A DNA stretch of 64,000 nucleotides from contig NZ_ATUR01000010.1 of assembly GCF_000420305.1 (NCBI RefSeq), positions 39,233-103,232 on the forward strand, in the 5' to 3' direction. Of the stretch, positions 58,843 to 64,000 are shown in pieces. A program made the position numbers and the translations under genes. Every line of letters begins with the position of its first letter. The stretch's first letter is position 1. A model generated the notes under the pieces. The model did not search any database. It was not told the origin of the DNA and was given only the letters and a program-made list of their open reading frames with translations. This DNA comes from Novosphingopyxis baekryungensis DSM 16222 (GTDB lineage: Bacteria > Pseudomonadota > Alphaproteobacteria > Sphingomonadales > Sphingomonadaceae).

Positions 58843-59190
58843 ATGAAAGTACTGATCGTCGAGGACGAAATCTTCGCCGCTCTTCACCTGGAAAGCGCGA
58901 TTGCGGACCTTGGCTGCGATGTGATCGGCATTGCGCCCGATCGCTGCACCGCGCTGGAGCTGGCCAAGGAAAAGCCGGATCTTGCCTTTGTGGACCTCAA
59001 CCTGCGCGATGGGCTGACCGGTCCGGACATTGCCCGCAGCCTGGCCAACCAGTTTGGCGCAAGGGTCTATGTCCTGTCGGCCAATCCCGGACAGATGGGG
59101 TGCAACCTGAATGGCCTGATCGGGGTGATCGACAAGCCGTGGCAAGAAGCCGAGCTGGCCCAGATCGTGCGCTCAGCCGAGGATGGCTAG
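58843..59190 (+). CDS. Single-domain response regulator (receiver only)
   Basis: 115 residues, only a CheY-like receiver. Acidic pocket in MKVLIVEDEIFAALHLE, phospho-acceptor Asp 51 in LAFVDLNLRDG, Ser in VYVLSANPG and Lys in GVIDKPW. No output domain, so it works by protein contact or as a phosphate sink. Converges on the PAS-PAS-HWE kinase gene, 38 bases between stops; HWE kinases often pair with stand-alone receivers, so the two probably form one system. Confidence 0.93.
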   Translation: MKVLIVEDEIFAALHLESAIADLGCDVIGIAPDRCTALELAKEKPDLAFVDLNLRDGLTGPDIARSLANQFGARVYVLSANPGQMGCNLNGLIGVIDKPWQEAELAQIVRSAEDG

Positions 59191-59228
59191 CCCTACCCGG
59201 TTAACGGCCTGTTGTGCATACCGCGCCG

Positions 59229-60680
59229 TCAAAACGGGCGGTGCAGCAAGCTCGCCTTCAGTACCACCGTCACCTGAAGGCCGCTGGATCGCCAGTCTCG
59301 CGTGATCGTTCCGCCAAGCTGCCGTTTGATGCTCAGCTCCGCCAGTTCCGTGCCGAAACCGATGCGCTCGGGCTGTGCGGCGATGTCCGGGCCGCCATGC
59401 TCGCTCCATGTCAGCGTCAGCTCGTCGTCAGCCAGGCTGGACGTGACCGACAGGGTGCCGTCTTCGGCGGACAGCGCGCCATATTTGGCCGAGTTGGTCG
59501 CCAGTTCATGGACGACCAGCGCCAGCGGGGTGGCACTGCGATCGTCGATGGGCACATCGTCGCCCGTCACGGTAATGCGCGCCGTGCCTTCATCGCCATA
59601 GGCCGATAGCAGTTCCACCAGCAGGCCCTGCAGTGATCCGGCCAGGCTGGCCGGCTGCGAATGGGGGCTGTGCGGCCGGGCAAACTCATGCGCCTGCGCC
59701 AGCGCCCTGATCCGCCCAAGCAGCGCGGTGAGCGCGGGCTTCGCCTCGCCAGACCGGTGGGCGGTCAGGTTGATGAGGCCGGAAACGACGGCGAAGATAT
59801 TCTTGATCCGGTGGCTCAACTCCCGGCTCAGCAATTCATTCTGTTCCGCCGCCCGCTTGCCATCGTCGATATCGGTACAGGTGCCGATCCACCGGGTGAT
59901 CGTGCCATGCGTGTCCCGCACGGCCTGCGCGCGCCCGAGCACCCAGCGATAGGTGCCGCTGTGGTGGCGCAGGCGATATTCGATCTCGTACGCCTCACCC
60001 GTGTCGAGCGAATGCTGCCAGCGTGCCAGCGCGCGTTCCTGATCGTCGGGATGGAACATGCCGTTCCAGCCCTCTCCATCGGTGGATCCCGGCGCCACGC
60101 CGGTAAATTCATACCATTGATCGTTGTAATAATCGTGGAAGCCATCGGGCAGGGTGGACCACACCATCTGCGGCATGGCGTTGGTGAGCACCTCATATTT
60201 CGCCTCGGATGCGGCCAGCGCCCGTTCGGCCCGCACCTGTGCGCTGATCTCCGCATTGGTGCCGAGCCACCGCACGATGACGCCGTCCGTATCGCGGATC
60301 GGGATCACGCGCGTCAGGAAGGTGCGGTAATTGCCGTCCGCGCCGCGCAGGGGGAACATCATCTCGAACGGCTGCCCGTCCCGGATCGCGCCGGTCCAGC
60401 CCGCGATCACGTCGGGCAGCACGTCGGGATCGTGGACCGACTGCCAGCCCCAGCCTTTCATCGTTTCCGGCTCGGTCCCGGTATAATCGTGCCAGCGCTG
60501 GTTGTACCAGAAGATCGATCCGTCGCTCAGCGCGATCCAGCTGAGCGTGGGCAGAAATTCCGCCAGCCGCGTCAGCTCCGTGGCCAGATCCTGCGGTTCC
60601 TGCGGATCGACGCTGCCTGTGATGGTAACGGGATCGCGCCAATAGGCCTGCGCATGGTCCGAAGTTTGGCGGTGGGGCAT
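59229..60680 (-). CDS. PAS-PAS HWE-type sensor histidine kinase
   Basis: 483 residues from the ATG at 60680 (an upstream TTG gives two more). First PAS about 36-145 (LPTLSWIALSDGSIFWYNQRWHDYTG ... RTFLTRVIPIRD), second PAS about 160-275 (QMVWSTLPDGFHDYYNDQWYEFTG; YRWVLGRAQAVRD). Kinase core: His 290 in ELSHRIKN, N-box VVHELATNSAKYGALSAEDG near 390, GFGTELAE. No membrane segment, so cytoplasmic. Likely partner is the lone receiver encoded convergently at 58843-59190. Confidence 0.93.
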   Translation of the reverse strand: MPHRQTSDHAQAYWRDPVTITGSVDPQEPQDLATELTRLAEFLPTLSWIALSDGSIFWYNQRWHDYTGTEPETMKGWGWQSVHDPDVLPDVIAGWTGAIRDGQPFEMMFPLRGADGNYRTFLTRVIPIRDTDGVIVRWLGTNAEISAQVRAERALAASEAKYEVLTNAMPQMVWSTLPDGFHDYYNDQWYEFTGVAPGSTDGEGWNGMFHPDDQERALARWQHSLDTGEAYEIEYRLRHHSGTYRWVLGRAQAVRDTHGTITRWIGTCTDIDDGKRAAEQNELLSRELSHRIKNIFAVVSGLINLTAHRSGEAKPALTALLGRIRALAQAHEFARPHSPHSQPASLAGSLQGLLVELLSAYGDEGTARITVTGDDVPIDDRSATPLALVVHELATNSAKYGALSAEDGTLSVTSSLADDELTLTWSEHGGPDIAAQPERIGFGTELAELSIKRQLGGTITRDWRSSGLQVTVVLKASLLHRPF

Positions 60681-60847
60681 CAGCAAGGTCCGTCGGTGTA
60701 GCTACCAGATCGGCTGCTGACCCGAACAGCTGGCGCGACGCGACGATGTCTAGCGCATGGGCAGGGGCTTGGGAAGAGACCGCGCACACCATCGCCCCCG
60801 CCGCCCAAGGGTGACAAAGGTGACAGGCGGAAGGGCCCAACATCGGC

Positions 60848-61390
60848 TCAGCCGTTGCCCGCTGGCGACGCGCCGCGCCGCGTGTGCTCGCTGCCCGAAC
60901 GCGCCTTTGGCTCGTCGGACGCAGACGCGGCAATCCCGCGCTGGCGCACATCGATGGCCCGCATGGCCGCCAGCAGCAGGCGATTGTCATAGCGCCGCCG
61001 CACACCGCATTGCCGCCCACCGTAGAAATAGGGTTCGGCCACCCCATTGACCGCCCGGTCGAGCGCCAGCGACAGCGCCTCGGTCTCCCCCTGATCGATC
61101 GCCGCGTCCCACGCCGCGACGAAGCCCGCGCCCACCGCGTCCGCCGCGCCCCGCGCCGCCGCCCGCGCGCGCAGCCGATAGGCCGATTGCCGGCTCATCC
61201 CCACCGCCTCGGCCGCCGCGCCGACCAGCCCCAGCTCGCACAAGGCAGCGATAAACCCCCGCTGCCGCGCCGCCGTCCACCCGTTCGACGCCCGGCATGG
61301 CAAGGGCACGAAGTCGAGCGGATCGGCCGGCAGGCCGTCGGCAAGCGGGGCGGAGGAGGTGGATTGGGGGTGTGGCACGGACTCGGTCAT
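60848..61390 (-). CDS. Helix-turn-helix-like protein of unknown function
   Basis: 180 residues from the ATG at 61390. The centre reads WTAARQRGFIAALCELGLVGAAAEAVGMSRQSAYRLRARA (about residues 37-75), a probable resolvase/Hin-like helix-turn-helix. It is followed by FVAAWDAAIDQGETEALSLALDRAVNG and FYGGRQCGVRRRYDNRLLLAAMRA. This pattern is frequent in sphingomonad hypothetical proteins. Probably DNA-binding; no known function. Last GC-rich gene before the AT-rich island. Confidence 0.8.
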   Translation of the reverse strand: MTESVPHPQSTSSAPLADGLPADPLDFVPLPCRASNGWTAARQRGFIAALCELGLVGAAAEAVGMSRQSAYRLRARAAARGAADAVGAGFVAAWDAAIDQGETEALSLALDRAVNGVAEPYFYGGRQCGVRRRYDNRLLLAAMRAIDVRQRGIAASASDEPKARSGSEHTRRGASPAGNG

Positions 61391-61815
61391 GCGCCGCTTA
61401 TGCCAAAAAGAGGGGCGTGTAGGACAGAACAAAGAGGGAACGGTGGCGGATGGATGGCTACTCGCGCCGTGTCACGCAGGCTTAAGCCGCTCCACCAGCA
61501 TCTGCTCATTGCATAAATAAAATTATCATAAATAAAAGCGAACCGACTCCCGCCGCTGTTAGGCAGCTCGCGCGGCGGCGAGACGATGGTGACGCCGTCC
61601 TTCTGCAACTATGCGAACGTCGCACAGAAATCGTCGACCGCAATCGCGAAAGCGCACGTTGGACGAGCCTACGTGAAAAGGATCTAAAGTATGGTATATT
61701 TCCAGCGCTGTTACTAACATTCCCCAGCGCAAACATCCTCTCGTCCAATTCTACATTGTAACAAAGCCTTGTTAGCTCCGCTTCAACCTAACGAGCCGCA
61801 GCTTCCAAGCGAGCG
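61391..61815. other. Intergenic transition into AT-rich island
   Basis: 425 bp with no convincing gene; short frames in several phases have no recognised product. Base composition shifts from GC-rich to AT-rich across it. An 11-bp direct repeat CATAAATAAAA occurs at 61512-61522 and 61527-61537. It may hold the island boundary and promoters for the gene at 60848-61390. Confidence 0.5.
61512..61537. repeat. Close direct repeat CATAAATAAAA x2
   Basis: Two perfect 11-mers 15 bp apart (start to start) in the AT-rich transition zone. Could be a protein-binding site or chance in AT-rich DNA. Confidence 0.6.
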
Positions 61816-62364
61816 CTAGGTCTCGGCACCTGGCCATACAGGACGTTCCAGCTCCTCGCCCGCTATCATTTTGCGTACCAACTCAAGCTGCTGGTTCAAA
61901 GCCTCAAGGAGAATGTCCCTCTCTTCAAATGTCGCTATACGGCCCTCAATGTTCACAGCCATGCTCTCAAACACCAACCTGATGTGGAGCAGGCTAACAT
62001 TCACCGCAACAAGATGACGTGCCAGTGACCGGCTACCTTGGTCGTCCAGTTCGTAGACAGGGAATCGGCTGATCTCGTCAATCACCCCGGTAATAACCAT
62101 GACGCCGCCGCGAAGACTTAATGATTCCGGGAGAAATTTGGGGGTTGTCCGCTGGTAGCTCTCTAGCACCTCGTAGCTATGCGATAGCAATCGAGCGGCA
62201 GCCTTCCGAAGTTGGCGCTTGCGATTCCAGATTGGAATGAACGCGGTCAGATAGGTTACAACCAAAGCAAGCATTGCGCCCGCAAATTGCGCCCAGCCCG
62301 ACAACCCCTCATGCGCTTCCAGCCACGTCACTGTGTTCATCGCGATTGATGTTATCTCGTTCAC
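61816..62364 (-). CDS. Membrane-anchored protein of unknown function
   Basis: 182 residues. One N-terminal membrane segment (AQFAGAMLALVVTYLTAFIPIW, about 25-46) then a basic stretch (NRKRQLRKAAARLL) and a mostly helical cytoplasmic domain with VITGVIDEISRFPVYELDDQ and a C-terminal helix (ERDILLEALNQQLELVRKMI). No family recognised. Lower G+C and freer codon use than the genes before 61 kb. Same strand and general design as the next gene (62498-63295), so the two may work together. Confidence 0.7.
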   Translation of the reverse strand: MNEITSIAMNTVTWLEAHEGLSGWAQFAGAMLALVVTYLTAFIPIWNRKRQLRKAAARLLSHSYEVLESYQRTTPKFLPESLSLRGGVMVITGVIDEISRFPVYELDDQGSRSLARHLVAVNVSLLHIRLVFESMAVNIEGRIATFEERDILLEALNQQLELVRKMIAGEELERPVWPGAET

Positions 62365-62497
62365 ACGTTACCTTTAAGTGCGTCGAAAAAACGTAGCATG
62401 TTCTGATATTTAGCAACAGCTAATACTATTAGTTCGATATCTGAGCAACAACTCCTCACAGAGGACTTAATTGGTCGCCGTCACCACTGATTGAGAT

Positions 62498-63295
62498 TCA
62501 GTAACTCCACCATGAATAAGCTACTAAGAAATAAGGTGGAGATGTTCTAAATAAATCAAATAATCGCTCAGTAAATTTGTATCCTCGTCTTTCAGATGGC
62601 TCGTCTTGGAGCAGACTAAATATGAGCTGCTCTGCCTGCGCTACCTCTGACCTAGAGTTCACTAATTCGGCGTCGTATTGTTCTATATATGAATTATATT
62701 CATCCGCATAACGCTCATCGAAGCGCCGCGCTTCAAGAGCTAGTCTGGACTTATTTCTCAATTGAGCATATCTCAAACGCGTTTCTTGATCATGTCCGCT
62801 GAGGTTGTCTAGCTCTCCTTGAATTCCCGCAACTGTTGCACCGGAAGAATTTTCGAGGTCAGACAAGTACAAAGCGCGAGCTGAACTGCGCCGCTCTACA
62901 GCTATTTTTTCGTTGCCTGCGAACTTTTCCTTGTTATTTGCATAGCTATCTCTCGCCGCCGTAAGCCGCTTTCTAGCAGCATCCATTTCATCAAATTTTC
63001 TCAGCTTGAAGCGCTCATTCAAAATAAGATCATATGTTGTAATAAGTTGAGCTACGATGAGGCTATATTGTAATATAAGATAGATGCTTGCTACCAGTAG
63101 CGACCTTTTCAGCACGACCTCAGGAAGCGAAAATAGTGAGATTAGTGCCTTAAATGCGGAAGCATCGTATAACCCAAAATTTACAATAAGTAATGCGCTT
63201 GTGGTGACATATAGCCACTTTCTTGCGGCTAGACAGCGTTTGTACGCGCCGTCCTCGGCAGTATGCTCATCATCGCCGAAAATAACCTGGAGCAT
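62498..63295 (-). CDS. Membrane protein with long coiled-coil domain, unknown
   Basis: 265 residues, AT-rich. Two or three N-terminal membrane segments (WLYVTTSALLIVNFGLY; LLVASIYLILQYSLIVAQLI, about 27-85), then a ~130-residue charged helical domain likely to form coiled coil (FDEMDAARKRLTAARDSYAN; RLRYAQLRNKSRLALEARRF), ending with aromatic YFLVAYSWWSY. No catalytic motif seen. Shape recalls membrane sensors or effectors of defence islands, but that is only resemblance. 133 bp upstream of the 61816-62364 gene on the same strand. Confidence 0.7.
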   Translation of the reverse strand: MLQVIFGDDEHTAEDGAYKRCLAARKWLYVTTSALLIVNFGLYDASAFKALISLFSLPEVVLKRSLLVASIYLILQYSLIVAQLITTYDLILNERFKLRKFDEMDAARKRLTAARDSYANNKEKFAGNEKIAVERRSSARALYLSDLENSSGATVAGIQGELDNLSGHDQETRLRYAQLRNKSRLALEARRFDERYADEYNSYIEQYDAELVNSRSEVAQAEQLIFSLLQDEPSERRGYKFTERLFDLFRTSPPYFLVAYSWWSY

Positions 63296-63461
63296 ATATC
63301 GGTCCTAAACCTTATTTCCTTCAAAACAAGACAGTAAATGTTGTATTAATAACTTATATTAAAATATATGTGCGTTCATAGTAAAAACTACAAAGAGTTA
63401 AATGGTATTATTGTAGAACCCGATGTTTTTATAATTGCATATCTAACAAAGGGGCGGGCAG

Positions 63462-63653
63462 GTGAAGAATTCGCAGCTAGAGATGGAATTTGCAAACATG
63501 AAGGACCGGCATGAGCTATTTGCCAAGTTCGGCATTGCCGCAGAGGCGGCGCAGCTTTTCGAGACGGAACTTGGAACCCTTCTTCTCGCCCTCAGAGGTT
63601 TAGAGCATAATTGGCACCGCGGCTCGGATGCAGCCGCTGCTCAAAAAAGCCTA
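63462..63653 (+). pseudogene. Gene interrupted by IS5-family insertion
   Basis: A GTG at 63462 (AAGGGGCGGG upstream; ATG at 63483 also possible) opens a frame with DRHELFAKFGIAAEAAQLFE and TELGTLLLALRGLEHNWHRG, a helical N-terminal domain of no known function. After about residue 64 the frame runs into the left end of the IS (63654) and stops at 63689, so the C-terminal part is lost or lies beyond the IS past the window. Same AT-richer island as the two membrane genes. Confidence 0.65.
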
Positions 63654-64000
63654 GGCCCTGTTGACAAACTGGATTCACAAACGGGCTGAGTTGTGATTCA
63701 AGATAGCTTTTGCGGAGGTTATCTTGGCGCGGTTGCTGATGGAGGATGCGGAGTGGGCATTCTTTGAACCCTTTTTGATGGCGGTGCGTGGGCAAGGCGG
63801 TCGGCCTGCCTCCAACCACCGGCTTGTTCTGGATGGCATTTTCTGGATTGCTCGCACTGGTGCTGCCTGGCGTGATCTGCCTGAAGAGTTCGGCAAGTGG
63901 TCGAGCGTCTATCGCCAGTTTCGGCGCTGGACCTTGTTAGGGCTGTGGGAGTTGGTGCTCGATGCCCTCAATGACAGCGGCGCGGTGCCAGACAGCGTCC
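63654..64000 (+). mobile_element. IS5-family insertion sequence, left end
   Basis: Begins GGCCCTGTTGACAAACTGG, an end typical of the IS5 family (IS427-like group), preceded by CTA, which fits a TA-containing target duplication. It carries the transposase start at 63724. Right end outside the window, so the group and duplication cannot be confirmed. Confidence 0.8.
63724..64000 (+). CDS. IS5-family transposase, N-terminal part
   Basis: 92 codons visible; runs off the window. TTG at 63724 with GGAGG upstream, or ATG at 63739. Reads MARLLMEDAEWAFFEPFL, then GGRPASNHRLVLDGIFWIAR, TGAAWRDLPEEFGKWSSVYR and QFRRWTLLGLWELVLDAL, the DUF4096-type N-terminal domain of IS5/IS427 transposases. In that group the DDE domain often lies in a second frame joined by programmed frameshift, which cannot be seen here. 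Confidence 0.9.
   Translation, partial: MARLLMEDAEWAFFEPFLMAVRGQGGRPASNHRLVLDGIFWIARTGAAWRDLPEEFGKWSSVYRQFRRWTLLGLWELVLDALNDSGAVPDSV

Noticed and set aside
61506..61748. 80-codon minus-strand frame at the island edge
   Set aside because: Basic, serine-rich translation with no signature and no ribosome-binding site; looks like chance.

Overview
This window is GC-rich chromosomal DNA that looks like a sphingomonad (Alphaproteobacteria, Sphingomonadales). The signs are a PEPxxWA-type C-terminal sorting signal, two HWE/HisKA_2-type histidine kinases, a large TonB-dependent receptor, a class II DAHP synthase, an alphaproteobacterial GTTC-N7-GTTC LexA box next to uvrA and a TTAA-N7-TTAA CtrA-type box. 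The genus cannot be fixed from the sequence alone. Most of the window is ordinary core genome; the last 2.5 kb is an AT-rich accessory island that ends inside an insertion sequence.

Layout. 1-9.5 kb: uvrA (3' end cut off by the window), a DUF4126 membrane protein, a lipoprotein, a SleB-type cell-wall hydrolase, a DUF2891 lipoprotein, DAHP synthase and a GAF-HWE kinase. 9.7-19 kb: TonB receptor, L,D-transpeptidase, Old Yellow Enzyme, a small DksA/TraR zinc-finger protein and a paoABC-like periplasmic aldehyde oxidoreductase operon. 19.2-27.7 kb: tRNA-Lys, the rod-shape operon mreB-mreC-mreD-mrdA-rodA with overlapping genes, divergent mutL, and a DUF1993 gene. 28-36.9 kb: a PEPxxWA-CTERM gene lying between the DUF1993 gene and a truncated copy of its start, then a lipoprotein, a MaoC dehydratase, an ENPP-like phosphodiesterase, a rplY/pth/ychF cluster and two neighbouring TraB/GumN paralogues. 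37-47.9 kb: glyQ, a DUF559 gene, glyS, ppdK, a CLC channel, tRNA-Arg, a DEAD-box helicase and folE. 47.9-61.4 kb: rpsF-rpsR-rplI, an OmpV-like protein, a divergent MurC/Mpl-like ligase and LD-carboxypeptidase pair, cysK, an MFS transporter, a DUF885 peptidase, a DASS transporter, a lone receiver protein facing a PAS-PAS-HWE kinase, and a helix-turn-helix-like protein. 61.4-64 kb: the AT-rich island with two unknown membrane proteins, an interrupted gene and an IS5-family element.

The most unusual structure is in the glyQS operon. A DUF559 (Vsr-like PD-(D/E)XK nuclease fold) gene sits exactly between glyQ and glyS, overlaps both by ATGA, and is bounded by two inverted copies of a ~56-60 bp two-hairpin repeat. 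A shorter element with the same pair of inverted repeats and no gene lies in frame inside glyS, 1.1 kb downstream, and adds about 46 residues to the synthetase. This arrangement resembles an autonomous element plus a MITE-like derivative and may be an undescribed DUF559-linked mobile system. The same glyS gene also contains a 180-bp patch at 43% GC (hand count) inside 63% GC flanks.

Functional themes: cell-wall growth and recycling (rod operon, L,D-transpeptidase, SleB hydrolase, LD-carboxypeptidase with Mur ligase), translation (glyQS, rpsF/rpsR/rplI, rplY, pth, two tRNAs), DNA repair (uvrA, mutL), and sensing by HWE kinases.
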